DNA of 64,000 nt from Paracoccus aerodenitrificans. GTDB lineage: Bacteria > Pseudomonadota > Alphaproteobacteria > Rhodobacterales > Rhodobacteraceae. The translations under genes were made by a program, and so were the position numbers. The stretch spans positions 2,861,501 to 2,925,500 of the forward strand of contig NZ_CP115784.1 in the NCBI RefSeq assembly GCF_027913215.1. Direction: 5' to 3'. Below, in pieces: positions 8,145 through 19,644 of this stretch (positions are counted from its first letter, which is position 1; every line of letters starts with the position of its first letter). The notes beneath the pieces are model-generated. The model was given only the letters and a program-made list of their open reading frames with translations, was not told the DNA's origin and ran no database searches.

Positions 8145-8158
8145 GTCGCAGACCGGCC

Positions 8159-8662
8159 TCAGCCGGGGATACGCAGGGTCTGACCGGGATAGATCTTGTT
8201 CGGGTCGGACAGCATCGGGCGGTTTGCCTCGAAGATATCGTTATAGCGATTGGCATCGCCCAGATACTGCTTGGCAATGGCCGAAAGGGTCTCTCCGGAT
8301 TTGACGGTGTGGAAAACCGGTTCGGACGACTTGCTGCTGACCGTCGCTGTCTTTTCAGCCTCGGGCATATCCGCTTCAACCTTGGCGATACCTTTGATAT
8401 TGCCGATGGCGACGACCAGCTTTTCCATCGTTTCGCGGTCTGCGCCTTTCGACTCGATCTTCACGGTCTCCTTGTCGCTGCGCAGGGTCAGCTTGACATC
8501 ATCCGCATCAAGACCCAGCTCTTTCAGCTCTGCCTTCATCGCCGCGACCTTGCGGTCGGTATCGGCCTTTTCGGCGTCCGGGCCGGGGTCCTTCACCTCT
8601 GCCGCTTCCGCCGAACCGAGGACGGATTTCCCTGCATCCTTGACAAAATCCCACAAAGCCAT
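8159..8662 (-). CDS. BON-LysM protein of the YgaU/Kbp type
   Basis: This small soluble protein of 167 residues has the domain order of E. coli Kbp (YgaU), a potassium-binding protein: a BON domain (residues about 48-110, with VKLTLRSDKETVKIESKG) followed by a LysM domain (about 117-165, FHTVKSGETLSAIAKQYLG…IYPGQTLRIPG). It has no signal peptide (starts MALWDFVKDAGKSV), which fits Kbp as a cytoplasmic protein. The length is slightly more than the E. coli protein (about 150). Potassium binding here is inferred by homology. It lies divergent to serB. Confidence 0.88.
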   Translation of the reverse strand: MALWDFVKDAGKSVLGSAEAAEVKDPGPDAEKADTDRKVAAMKAELKELGLDADDVKLTLRSDKETVKIESKGADRETMEKLVVAIGNIKGIAKVEADMPEAEKTATVSSKSSEPVFHTVKSGETLSAIAKQYLGDANRYNDIFEANRPMLSDPNKIYPGQTLRIPG

Positions 8663-8778
8663 TGGCTTATCCTTTGATGATTGCTTCGGCGGTCAACGCA
8701 AAGCACGCCCGGCGGTTCCCGGCTGGTATCAGAAGGCCCGATGCGCTACCTGAAACCGAACGCCATATGAGGCTTGCC

Positions 8779-9657
8779 ATGCACATGATTACCATCCTCG
8801 CCGCGCCGTATCGCGCCAATCTCGATAGCGAGCGCGTGGATGCGTTGCGGCATCTTTTCGATGGCGGCAATGCGATCTGGCTGGCAGACAAACTGGCCGC
8901 CGAATTTCCCGCGAACCGGCTGCCGGAGGATGCGCTGCGCATCGCCGAGGATACGCGGATGGCCGGCTTCGATCTGGTGATCCAGCCGACACAGGGCCGC
9001 CGCAAGGCAGTGCTGCTGGCGGATATGGATTCGACCATGATCCAGCAGGAATGCATCGACGAACTGGCCGCTGAGGCTGGCGTGGGAGAGCGCGTCGCCG
9101 ACATCACTGCCCGCGCCATGAACGGAGAGCTGAATTTCCACGAAGCCCTGATCGAGCGCGTCGGCCTGCTTGCCGGGCTGTCCGAGGATGTGATCGGCAG
9201 GGTTCTGGAGCAACGCATCACGCTTGCGCCGGGCGGGCGCGAACTGATTGCGACGATGCGGGAACAGGGTGCCTATACGGCGCTTGTCTCAGGCGGGTTC
9301 ACCTCTTTCACCGGGCCGGTTGCGGAAATGCTTGGTTTCGATGAGCATCGCGCCAATACGCTTCTGGCCGATGATGGGGTGTTGACCGGCCATGTCGCTC
9401 TGCCGGTTCTGGGCCGCGAAGCCAAGATCGACGCGCTGCACGAAATCACCGCCGCTCACGGCCTGACCCCGCAAGAGGCAATCGCGGTTGGCGACGGGGC
9501 GAATGATCTTGGAATGCTGCAACTTGCCGGATCGGGGGTCGCTCTGCATGCAAAGCCGGTAGTCGCGGCTCAGGCCGGGATACGGATCGACCATGCGGAT
9601 CTGACCGCGCTTCTGTATATTCAGGGTTACGGTCGGGATGAGTTCGCCAGCATGTGA
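8779..9657 (+). CDS. serB: Phosphoserine phosphatase SerB
   Basis: SerB hydrolyses phosphoserine to serine, the last step of the phosphorylated serine pathway. It is a HAD-superfamily enzyme: motif I is DMDSTMIQQE (nucleophile is the first Asp), motif II SGGFTSF, and motif III/IV GDGANDLGML. An N-terminal regulatory-like region (about 75 residues) precedes the HAD core, as usual for proteobacterial SerB. I prefer the ATG at 8779, preceded at six bases by TGAGG; the ATG at 8767 is an alternative adding four residues, and a longer frame from 8662 runs through non-coding sequence. Length is 292 residues, normal for the family. Confidence 0.93.
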   Translation: MHMITILAAPYRANLDSERVDALRHLFDGGNAIWLADKLAAEFPANRLPEDALRIAEDTRMAGFDLVIQPTQGRRKAVLLADMDSTMIQQECIDELAAEAGVGERVADITARAMNGELNFHEALIERVGLLAGLSEDVIGRVLEQRITLAPGGRELIATMREQGAYTALVSGGFTSFTGPVAEMLGFDEHRANTLLADDGVLTGHVALPVLGREAKIDALHEITAAHGLTPQEAIAVGDGANDLGMLQLAGSGVALHAKPVVAAQAGIRIDHADLTALLYIQGYGRDEFASM

Positions 9658-9678
9658 CGGCATGCGGCCCACGGCATG

Positions 9679-9704
9679 AAAAAGGGCGGCACCAAGGCCG
9701 CCCT
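9679..9704 (-). terminator. Terminator of efp
   Basis: An eight-base-pair stem (AGGGCGGC / GCCGCCCT, 9683-9704) is followed on the minus strand by TTTTC. It lies between the ends of the convergent serB and efp genes and fits as the efp terminator; it may also stop serB transcription. Confidence 0.7.
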
Positions 9705-9727
9705 GTCGCATCCGAGGCGCGAAAACC

Positions 9728-10294
9728 TTAATCCTTCGCGCGTTCCACATAGGTATTATCGGCCGTGTTGATCACGATCCGCGTGCCTGCACCGATATGC
9801 GGCGGCACCATCACGCGCAGACCATTATCCACCTGCGCGGGCTTATAGGAAGACGACGCCGTCTGCCCCTTCACGACCGGCTCGGTCTCGGTCACTTCGA
9901 CGGTCATTTTCTGCGGCAGTTCCATCGCGATGGGTGCGCCGTTGAAGACCTGCAGGAACACCCGCATTCCTTCCTGAAGATAGACCGCCTGATCGCCGAT
10001 CACGTCCTCCGGGGCCGTCACCTGCTCATAGCTTTCCGGCTCCATGAAGTGATAGCCTTCGCCGTCATTATACAGATAGTCATAGCTGCGTTCGTCCACA
10101 TGCGCCTTTTCGACCTGATCCGTGGTCTTCCAGCGCTCGGTCACCTTGGTTCCGTCCGAAATCCGGCGCATATCGACGCTGGTTGTGGGCGTTCCCTTGC
10201 CCGGGTGGAAGTTTTCGGCCTTGAGCACGACGTACAGCTTCTCGTCGATCTCGACGACATTGCCTTTGCGAAGACTGGATGCGATGACTTTCAT
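9728..10294 (-). CDS. efp: Elongation factor P
   Basis: EF-P (188 residues, three beta-barrel domains) relieves ribosome stalling at polyproline stretches. The loop FHPGKGTP carries Lys33, equivalent to E. coli Lys34, the residue beta-lysylated by EpmA. The C-terminal domain contains the expected [30 protein letters not shown] ending, seen here as the last 25 residues. The gene is divergent from epmA, which encodes the modifying enzyme, with only 88 bases between the two starts. That arrangement supports modification by lysylation rather than rhamnosylation or hypusine-like chemistry. Confidence 0.96.
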   Translation of the reverse strand: MKVIASSLRKGNVVEIDEKLYVVLKAENFHPGKGTPTTSVDMRRISDGTKVTERWKTTDQVEKAHVDERSYDYLYNDGEGYHFMEPESYEQVTAPEDVIGDQAVYLQEGMRVFLQVFNGAPIAMELPQKMTVEVTETEPVVKGQTASSSYKPAQVDNGLRVMVPPHIGAGTRIVINTADNTYVERAKD

Positions 10295-10382
10295 CTGCGG
10301 TTTCCTTGCGAGTTTTTTGGCTTGCGCATATGCGAATTGGCCGAGTCCCTAACCCAACGCCACTCCTATTGCCAGTGAAACC

Positions 10383-11429
10383 ATGACCGACAGCCAATGG
10401 TGGCAGCCCCACCGCCACACCGACCGCCGCCCGGCCCTTCTGGCCCGGAACCGTATTCAGCGGGCAATCAGGCTGTGGCTGGACGATCACGGGTTTACCG
10501 AGGTCGACCCGGCGGCACTTGCGATCAGCCCGGGGAATGAGACCCATCTGCACGGCTTTGCGACCTCGATGATCGGGAATGACGGGATCGGGCGCGATAT
10601 GTATCTGCATACCTCTCCGGAATTCGCCATGAAAAAGCTGCTTGCGGCGGGCGAGCAACGGATCGCCGCGTTTTCCCATGTCTGGCGCAATCGCGAGCGC
10701 GGGGCGCTGCATCATCCCGAATTCACCATGCTGGAATGGTATCGCGTCGGACAGGATTACACAGCGCTGATGGAGGATTGTTCCGATTTCCTGCGGCTTG
10801 CCGCCGAGGCTGCCGGGGCGGATACATTGCGGTTCCGCGATGCGGTCTGCGATCCATTCGCCGCGCCCGACAGGATAAGCGTCGCGGATGCGTTCACGGC
10901 CCATGCCGGGATCGACCTGCTGGCGACGATTTCAGATGACGGCGCGGTGGATCGCGATGGGCTGGCGCGTCAGATGAGATCTGCGGATATCTCTTTCGCG
11001 CCCGGTGAAAGCTGGTCGGATCTGTTTTCCCGCGTCCTGTCCGAAAGGATCGAGCCTCATCTGGGGCATGGCCGTGCGACCATACTGGACCGCTACCCCG
11101 TGCCCGAGGCAGCCCTTGCCCGCCGCGCCGCCGATGATCCGCGCGTCTCGGAACGGTTCGAGCTTTACGCCTGTGGGGTCGAGCTGGCGAATGGTTTCGG
11201 CGAACTGACCGACCCGGTCGAGCAGCGCCGCCGCTTTCGCGCCGATATGGAGGAACGGGCGCGGATCTATGGCGATCCCTATCCGCTGGACGAGGATTTC
11301 CTGTCGGCCCTGCCTCTGGTCCCGGACGCCTCGGGGATAGCGCTTGGCTTTGACCGGCTGGTGATGCTGGCAACCTCGGCCCCCTCGATCGAGGCGGTGA
11401 TGTGGGCGCCGGTTCCGGACCCCGCTTAA
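10383..11429 (+). CDS. epmA: EF-P lysine lysyltransferase EpmA
   Basis: EpmA (GenX/PoxA) is a truncated class II lysyl-tRNA synthetase paralogue that attaches (R)-beta-lysine to EF-P. The protein has 348 residues with class II motif 2 (FSHVWRNRERGALHHPEFTMLEW, here split around residues 99-121) and motif 3 (GIALGFDRLVML). It lacks the anticodon-binding OB-fold domain of true LysRS, as expected. It sits divergent to its substrate gene efp. The partner enzyme EpmB (lysine 2,3-aminomutase) is not encoded in this window. Its stop overlaps the convergent nitronate monooxygenase stop by four bases. Confidence 0.94.
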   Translation: MTDSQWWQPHRHTDRRPALLARNRIQRAIRLWLDDHGFTEVDPAALAISPGNETHLHGFATSMIGNDGIGRDMYLHTSPEFAMKKLLAAGEQRIAAFSHVWRNRERGALHHPEFTMLEWYRVGQDYTALMEDCSDFLRLAAEAAGADTLRFRDAVCDPFAAPDRISVADAFTAHAGIDLLATISDDGAVDRDGLARQMRSADISFAPGESWSDLFSRVLSERIEPHLGHGRATILDRYPVPEAALARRAADDPRVSERFELYACGVELANGFGELTDPVEQRRRFRADMEERARIYGDPYPLDEDFLSALPLVPDASGIALGFDRLVMLATSAPSIEAVMWAPVPDPA

Positions 11430-12436
11430 GGCGTCAGCCGGGCAAGGATCTGGGCAGCGCTTCCGGGTTGCGCCCTTGCGCATTCCGTTCCGGCCCAGAA
11501 CGGACCATAGCCGCTTTCTCCGCCCTTCGAAGCGACCGCATGCAGCGCTTTCAGCGCCGAATAGGGCAACGGATAATCTGGCGCGGCACTGTCATCGCGG
11601 GTGCTGATCAGATTTTCCACTCCCCGCGCCGGTCTGCCAGAAATCGCCCGCGTCATGTGGGTTTTCCCTGTTGCAAGTGCCGCGCGATGCGGTGCCGAGG
11701 TTCCCGCCTCATCGGCGACAAGGAAAGCCGTTCCGCACTGCGCCGCCACCGCGCCCGCCTGCAACGCTGTCTGCACGTCCTCTCGCGCCATGATCCCGCC
11801 CGCCGCGATCAGAGGCAGGCCAAGATGTTTCAGCGCCGCCAGTAGGTCCAGGGTCCCAAGCCGCTCATCCGGGCGGTTTTCATCGAAAATTCCGCGATGC
11901 CCTCCGGCCTGCCAGCCTTGCGCGACGACCCCGTCGAGACCCGCTTCCCTAATCTTCAGCGCATCGCCAAGGCTGGTGGCGCTGCCCAGAAGCACGGCCC
12001 CGCTGTCCCGCAAGGCGGCGATCTGATCGGGCTCAGGCAAGCCGAAATGGAAGCTGACCACGCCGGGTTTTTCCCGGATGAGCATGCGCAGCATCTCATC
12101 ATCGGTCTGAAACGATCTGTAGCTGTCGGCAAGCGCGTCTGGCGGCTCTGCACCGAAACGCGCGAAATCCCCGGACAGCGCATCGAGCCATGCCTGCTCT
12201 TTGACGGGATCGCGCATCGGAGGCCGGTGGCAGAAGACATTGACATTGAACCGGGCATCCGTCCGCGCCCTGACCTGCCTTATCTCTTCGCCCGCTTTCG
12301 CGGCATCCATCGCCGCCACGCCAAGCGAGCCGAGTCCGCCCGCTTTCGCCACCTCTGCCGCAAGGGCGGGCGTGGTGATGCCCGCCATCGGAGCCTGCAC
12401 CACAGGCACGCGCATACCGATCCTGTCCAGCAACAT
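11426..12436 (-). CDS. Nitronate monooxygenase family protein (FMN)
   Basis: This 336-residue TIM-barrel flavoprotein belongs to the nitronate monooxygenase/2-nitropropane dioxygenase family, which oxidises alkyl nitronates such as propionate 3-nitronate. Typical stretches are VQAPMAGITTPALAAEVAKAG near the N-terminus, VAQGWQAGGHRG (phosphate-binding and catalytic His region), and LIAAGGIMAREDVQTAL. I chose the ATG at 12436 because GGAGG lies five bases upstream; an adjacent ATG at 12439 is possible. A second, only distantly similar family member is encoded at 58663. The physiological substrate is unknown. Confidence 0.87.
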   Translation of the reverse strand: MLLDRIGMRVPVVQAPMAGITTPALAAEVAKAGGLGSLGVAAMDAAKAGEEIRQVRARTDARFNVNVFCHRPPMRDPVKEQAWLDALSGDFARFGAEPPDALADSYRSFQTDDEMLRMLIREKPGVVSFHFGLPEPDQIAALRDSGAVLLGSATSLGDALKIREAGLDGVVAQGWQAGGHRGIFDENRPDERLGTLDLLAALKHLGLPLIAAGGIMAREDVQTALQAGAVAAQCGTAFLVADEAGTSAPHRAALATGKTHMTRAISGRPARGVENLISTRDDSAAPDYPLPYSALKALHAVASKGGESGYGPFWAGTECARAQPGSAAQILARLTP

Positions 12437-12493
12437 CATAGCCTCCGCTTTTTGCCCATTTACATTGCCGCCCTGCGAAAGGATCAAGGCGAA

Positions 12494-13252
12494 ATGTTCG
12501 AAATCGCCACCGATCTTGTCCTGATGCTTATCACCGCTGCGTTTGCGGCCGGGTTCATCGACGCCATTGCGGGCGGAGGCGGGCTGATCACCGTGCCCGC
12601 CCTGATGCTGGCGGGGCTGCCGCCTGCTCAGGCTCTGGCGACAAACAAGGTGCAGGGCGTGTTCGGCGCGGCGACGGCTGCGGCCAGCTATGCCATGTCA
12701 GGCCATGTCAATCTGCGCCGTCAGACCGGCGCGGCTCTGGTCTCGTTCACCGCCGGTCTGCTTGGCGCTTTCTGCGTCACGATGATCCCGACCGAAGCAC
12801 TGCGCTATGTCCTGCCGGTGCTGCTGATCGGCATCGCGGCTTTCTTCGCGCTGAAGCCGGGGCTGTCCGACGCGGACAGGACCGCGCGGATCACGCCGCT
12901 TCAGTTCACCGCGTTCGTCGTGCCTCTGATCGGGTTCTATGACGGTTTGCTGGGACCGGGGACGGGCGCGTTTTTCATGCTGGGTTTCGTGATGCTTGCC
13001 GGATACGGAATCCTTCGGGCAACCGCACATACGAAGCTTCTGAACTTCGCGTCAAATCTTGGCGGGCTGATCGCCTTTGCACTTGTCGGCAAGCCGCTCT
13101 GGATCACCGGGCTGGCAATGGGGGCCGCGCAGATTGCCGGGGCGTGGGTCGGGTCAAAACTGGCGATGCGGATCGGAGCGCGGCTGATCAAGCCGCTGCT
13201 TGTGGTGACCTCGACCGGGCTGGCGCTCAAGCTTATTCTGGATCTGCTCTGA
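12494..13252 (+). CDS. TauE/SafE family sulfite exporter-like permease
   Basis: This is a 252-residue inner membrane protein of the TauE/SafE family (anion exporters, including sulfite and sulfoacetate exporters). Seven to eight hydrophobic segments are visible. The two family repeats appear as GFIDAIAGGGGLITVPAL…NKVQGVFG (residues about 20-55) and FYDGLLGPGTGAFFMLGF…KLLNFASNLG (about 150-190). The ATG at 12494 gives a normal family length; the frame is open far upstream only because it runs antisense to the preceding gene. It is divergent from the nitronate monooxygenase gene with 57 bases between starts. Substrate is unknown. Confidence 0.88.
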   Translation: MFEIATDLVLMLITAAFAAGFIDAIAGGGGLITVPALMLAGLPPAQALATNKVQGVFGAATAAASYAMSGHVNLRRQTGAALVSFTAGLLGAFCVTMIPTEALRYVLPVLLIGIAAFFALKPGLSDADRTARITPLQFTAFVVPLIGFYDGLLGPGTGAFFMLGFVMLAGYGILRATAHTKLLNFASNLGGLIAFALVGKPLWITGLAMGAAQIAGAWVGSKLAMRIGARLIKPLLVVTSTGLALKLILDLL

Positions 13253-13299
13253 TCCGGTCAGGCTGAACACGCCGCCCACGACAAAGCCCGACATGCCGC

Positions 13300-13767
13300 C
13301 TAGATCGGCAGACCGCCATCCTGCTTGGCCGATTTCAGCACGATTTCCGAGCGGACCTGAGTCACCTGGCTGTGCTGCAACAAGCGCTCATGGATGAAAT
13401 CGGCAAGCGCATCCAGATCGCGAAGCTGAAGCTCAAGCACATAATCCGCATCGCCCGAGACGGAATGCGCGGCTCTTACCTCTGGTTGCGCGGCGGCGAA
13501 GCTGGCGAAATCCTTGTCGCCCGCAGCGCCGTGGCTGCGCAGATTCACCCGCGCGAAGGCCCGGATCCCGAAGCCGAGCACCCTGCCATCCAGCCGCGCC
13601 GTATAGCCGCGAATAGCGCCCGATTTCTCCAATGCCGCCCGCCTGCGGGAACATTGCGACGGCGATAGATGCACCACCTCTGACAGTTGCGCATTGGTCA
13701 TCGCCCCATCGCGCTGCAATGCGGCAAGAATCGCGCGATCAAAGCTGTCATGCGTGATTTCGGTCAT
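13300..13767 (-). CDS. Lrp/AsnC-family regulator, probably of hppD
   Basis: This 155-residue regulator has an N-terminal helix-turn-helix (residues about 5-62, LSEVVHLSPSQCSRRRAALEKSGAI) and a C-terminal RAM ligand-binding domain (about 70-148, with VSGDADYVLELQLRDLDALADF). It lies divergent to hppD with about 113 bases between start codons, and Lrp-type regulators next to hppD are common in Rhodobacteraceae. It therefore likely senses an aromatic amino acid or its keto acid and controls tyrosine degradation; the effector is an inference. Confidence 0.87.
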   Translation of the reverse strand: MTEITHDSFDRAILAALQRDGAMTNAQLSEVVHLSPSQCSRRRAALEKSGAIRGYTARLDGRVLGFGIRAFARVNLRSHGAAGDKDFASFAAAQPEVRAAHSVSGDADYVLELQLRDLDALADFIHERLLQHSQVTQVRSEIVLKSAKQDGGLPI

Positions 13768-13777
13768 GTATCCTTAC

Positions 13778-13800
13778 TTCATGCGTGAAACATGCATTGT
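13778..13800. promoter_or_regulatory. Candidate Lrp operator between the regulator and hppD
   Basis: The stretch just upstream of the Lrp gene contains ATGCGTGAAACATGCAT, an imperfect inverted repeat (ATGC…GCAT) with an AT-rich flank (ATTGTTTTTG). It lies between the two divergent starts, where an autoregulatory and target site is expected. The match is by eye only. Confidence 0.35.
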
Positions 13801-13880
13801 TTTTGCCAAAATCAGTTACAGTTACAAGCTTCTTGTATCGGAATCGGCGCATAATGCGGAAAAGCGCACAGGAGGAGATT

Positions 13881-14993
13881 ATGGGACCTTTCCCGCATGA
13901 CGCACCCAAGGCCGAAATCAGCAAGGCGAATCCCGCCGGTACGGACGGTTTCGAATTCGTCGAATTCGCCCATCCCAACCCTGAAGAGCTGAATCAGCTT
14001 TTCCGCAGGATGGGGTTCGTTCCGGTGGCGAAGCACAAGACGAAGAACGTCACGCTCTATCGTCAGGGCGGCATCAACTATGTGCTGAACGCCGAACCGG
14101 ACAGCCATGCCAGCCAGTTCATCGCCGATCACGGCCCCTGCGCCCCCGCAATGGGCTGGCGCGTCGTGGATTCGCAGCACGCGCTGAAACGCGCCGTGGA
14201 GTTGGGCGCCGAGGAATATACCGGCCCCGGTAAGGTGCTGAATTTCCCGGCAGTGCTGGGGATCGGCGGCAGCCTGCTGTATTTCATCGACAAATATGAC
14301 GAGACCGGCAGCGCCTGGGATGCGGAATATGAGTGGCTGGCAGAAAAGGACCCGCGCCCTGAAGGCGTCGGCTTCTACTATATCGACCACCTCACGCATA
14401 ATGTCGTGCGCGGGAATATGGACACCTGGTATCGCTTTTATAATCAAACCTTTAACTTCCGCGAGATCCGCTATTTCGACATCAAGGGCAAGCAGACCGG
14501 GCTGTTCAGCCGTGCACTGACCTCTCCGGATGGCAAGATCCGCATCCCGATCAACGAATCCGCCGATGAGCACAGCCAGATCGAGGAATATCTGAACGAA
14601 TATAAGGGCGAGGGCATCCAGCATATCGCCGTCGCGACCGAGGATATCTATGCCTCGACCGATGCGATTGCCGAAAAAGGGCTGGAATTCATGCCCGGCC
14701 CGCCGGATGTTTACTATGAAATGTCCCGGAAACGCGTCACCGACCATGAAGAACCGCTGGAGAAGATGAAGAAACACGGCATCCTCATCGATGGCGAAGG
14801 CGTGGTGGATGGCGGCACGACGCGGATCCTGTTGCAGATCTTCTCGAAAACCGTGATCGGCCCGATTTTCTTCGAGTTCATACAGCGCAAGGGCGATGAC
14901 GGTTTCGGTGAGGGTAATTTCCGCGCCCTGTTCGAATCGATCGAGGAAGATCAGATGCGCCGTGGCGTGCTGAAATCCGAACCGGCTGAATGA
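13881..14993 (+). CDS. hppD: 4-hydroxyphenylpyruvate dioxygenase
   Basis: HppD converts 4-hydroxyphenylpyruvate to homogentisate in tyrosine catabolism using non-haem Fe(II). The 370-residue protein has two vicinal-oxygen-chelate halves. The iron ligands are visible as the second His of HLTHNVV, the His of GIQHIAVAT and the Glu of FFEFIQRKGD. I chose the ATG at 13881 (MGPFPHDAP), preceded by AGGAGGAG, over an upstream in-frame codon at 13785 lying in the control region. It overlaps the following Rieske gene by four bases (ATGA). The next pathway enzyme, homogentisate dioxygenase, is not in the window; fumarylacetoacetase is at 32207. Confidence 0.96.
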   Translation: MGPFPHDAPKAEISKANPAGTDGFEFVEFAHPNPEELNQLFRRMGFVPVAKHKTKNVTLYRQGGINYVLNAEPDSHASQFIADHGPCAPAMGWRVVDSQHALKRAVELGAEEYTGPGKVLNFPAVLGIGGSLLYFIDKYDETGSAWDAEYEWLAEKDPRPEGVGFYYIDHLTHNVVRGNMDTWYRFYNQTFNFREIRYFDIKGKQTGLFSRALTSPDGKIRIPINESADEHSQIEEYLNEYKGEGIQHIAVATEDIYASTDAIAEKGLEFMPGPPDVYYEMSRKRVTDHEEPLEKMKKHGILIDGEGVVDGGTTRILLQIFSKTVIGPIFFEFIQRKGDDGFGEGNFRALFESIEEDQMRRGVLKSEPAE

Positions 14994-15337
14994 GCTGGCG
15001 GGATATCTCGACCGCTCCGGCACCGGATACGGTTGTCTGCGATCTGGCCGAGGTCGAGGGCGTCAAAGCCCTCGACCTCAACGGTTTTCCGCTGCTGGTG
15101 GTGAACGATGAGGCAGGTTTGCGCGGCTTCGTCAATCTCTGCCCGCATCAGTTCCTGCCTCTGGACTATAAAGGCGACCAGCTGCTTTCGGCGGATGGAG
15201 CGCGGCTGATCTGCACCTCTCATCAGGCGCAGTTCGATGCCCTTACAGGAGAGCCATGCGGCGGCCCGGCGGCATGTGGGCTTGATCCTGTACCGTTGCG
15301 CCAAGAGCACGGCAGAGTTGTCGTCGGCGCAGGCTGA
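14990..15337 (+). CDS. Small Rieske [2Fe-2S] protein
   Basis: This 115-residue cytoplasmic protein is a stand-alone Rieske domain of the dioxygenase-ferredoxin type. The two cluster motifs are CPHQ (in FVNLCPHQFLPLDY) and CTSHQ (in LICTSHQAQFDALTGEP), matching the C-x-H…C-x2-H pattern. It is translationally coupled to hppD. Such ferredoxins usually deliver electrons to an oxygenase; since HppD needs none, it may serve an unlinked partner or protect the pathway. Function here is unknown. Confidence 0.85.
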   Translation: MSWRDISTAPAPDTVVCDLAEVEGVKALDLNGFPLLVVNDEAGLRGFVNLCPHQFLPLDYKGDQLLSADGARLICTSHQAQFDALTGEPCGGPAACGLDPVPLRQEHGRVVVGAG

Positions 15338-15713
15338 GACCGCGCCAGAGCCGTCCGGACAGCGCATATATCCAGCATGTACTGGGCATCAAAGCATTTT
15401 TATCGAATACGCCCGGATCGCCCCATAAAGCCGCGATTCTGTCAACCCCTAGATAGTTGGCAGAAGCCTCACACAAAATGTTGACAGAGCCCCTCGATTC
15501 ACCACAAGATGATCAGGCTCTGATGACAGGGATTCGGCATGGATGTGCGACAAGAAGGGACGGCAAGCCCCATTCGCACGGTTCGCGTCATACGATTATC
15601 GGGGCGTTTAAAACCAAGATGCCGGGGCCATGCGGTACGCGGACAGGTAAGCTATGCGTTTGACCTGCCGTGATATTCATGCCTCGCGCCAAATACAGGA
15701 ATGAGGGAACCGA
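15338..15713. other. Long control and leader region of nrdHIEF
   Basis: These 376 bases contain no convincing gene. They hold two NrdR-box-like sequences (15471-15515) and, nearer nrdH, an imperfect inverted repeat (GGACAGGT…GACCTGCC, about 15638-15670) that could form a leader hairpin. An open frame of 68 codons at 15457-15663 has no ribosome binding site and a low-complexity sequence, so I do not call it a gene. I looked for a cobalamin riboswitch and did not find the B12-box core. Confidence 0.5.
15471..15517 (+). promoter_or_regulatory. Pair of NrdR-box-like sequences upstream of nrdH
   Basis: ACACAAAATGTTGACA (15471-15486) matches eight of ten core positions of the NrdR box as I know it (CWATATATWG). 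A weaker second copy (core 15505-15514, six of ten) starts exactly 31 bases later. NrdR boxes normally come in pairs about 31-32 bases apart. The spacing supports the call; the weak second box limits it. Confidence 0.45.
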
Positions 15714-15935
15714 ATGAGCATCACAGTATACAGCAAACCGGCCTGCGTTCAGTGCACCGCAACCACCCGTGCCCTGCAGGCGCGTGGCCTTGAATTCGAT
15801 ATCGTCGATCTGACCCAGGACGAAGATGCCTATGCGCATGTGTCCGGCCTGGGCTATCGTCAGGCTCCGGTCGTGATCGCCGGTGAGTCGCATTGGTCGG
15901 GCTTCCGCCCGGACCTGATCGGCCAGCTTTCCTGA
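15714..15935 (+). CDS. nrdH: Glutaredoxin-like NrdH
   Basis: NrdH is the thioredoxin-reductase-dependent redoxin that re-reduces the class Ib ribonucleotide reductase. The 73-residue protein has the redox motif CVQC (residues 11-14) and the conserved C-terminal WSGFRPDLI motif of the family. The ATG at 15714 is preceded by GAGGGA at a good distance. It is the first gene of the nrdHIEF operon. Confidence 0.95.
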   Translation: MSITVYSKPACVQCTATTRALQARGLEFDIVDLTQDEDAYAHVSGLGYRQAPVVIAGESHWSGFRPDLIGQLS

Positions 15936-15969
15936 TCGCGACACCACAGCTTGCATTGGCACCGGAAAC

Positions 15970-16367
15970 ATGGCGCAGCTCGTCTATTATTCCTCGCGGT
16001 CGGGCAATACGGCGAAATTCGTCGCCCGGCTGGGAATGGACGCGCTGCGCATTCCGATTTCCCCAGATGAGCCGATGCCCGCACCCGATCAGCCCTATGT
16101 GCTGGTCACACCGACTTATGCGGATGGAAACGGCAAGGGTGCCGTCCATCCGCAGATCATCCGATTTCTGAACGACCCCGCAAGGCGCGCCCTGATCCGA
16201 GGTGTGATCGCCGCGGGGAACCGGAATTTTGGTCAATTCTACGCCGCCGCCGGTGATATAATTGCCCGCAAATGCAACGTGCCACGGCTTTATCGATTCG
16301 AGCTGGCCGGCACAGACGAAGACATTGCCCGCGTCACCGCAGGGCTGCAGCGATTCTGGAGAGAGAC

Positions 16368-16386
<19 letters not shown>
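15970..16386 (+). CDS. nrdI: Flavodoxin-like NrdI
   Basis: NrdI is the FMN protein that generates the oxidant needed to assemble the dimanganese-tyrosyl radical in NrdF. The 138-residue protein begins with [15 protein letters not shown], the FMN phosphate-binding loop, and has [12 protein letters not shown] and [16 protein letters not shown], all family signatures. It follows nrdH after a 34-base gap and overlaps the nrdE start by 19 bases, which points to coupled translation. Confidence 0.95.
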
Positions 16387-19504
<3,118 letters not shown>

Positions 19505-19531
19505 TCCCGCAGATCCATAAGCAAACGCTGA

Positions 19532-19560
19532 AAAGGGTGCGCCGCCGCGCACCCTTTATT
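19532..19560 (+). terminator. Terminator of nrdHIEF
   Basis: A ten-base-pair stem (AAAGGGTGCG / CGCACCCTTT) with a six-base loop is followed by ATTTAT. It lies 28 bases after the nrdF stop codon. Confidence 0.8.
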
Positions 19561-19584
19561 TATGCCACCGCACAGGCAGCTTGC

Positions 19585-19612
19585 GTACACCGCCTGTACA
19601 CAGGCCGTACAC
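19585..19612. repeat. Three GTACAC units spaced exactly 11 bases apart
   Basis: GTACAC occurs at 19585, 19596 and 19607, one helical turn apart, and the middle copy sits within the inverted repeat GCCTGT-N2-ACAGGC. The block lies in the 84 bases between the nrd terminator and the stop of the DUF2254 gene. Its function is unknown; the phasing suggests protein binding. Confidence 0.5.
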
Positions 19613-19644
19613 AGAAACGCGCAAGCACCCGCCCCTGCACGGGA

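Noticed and set aside
15338-15713. Cobalamin riboswitch upstream of nrdHIEF
   Set aside because: Some ribonucleotide reductase operons have one, but the B12-box core and the conserved flanking stems are absent.
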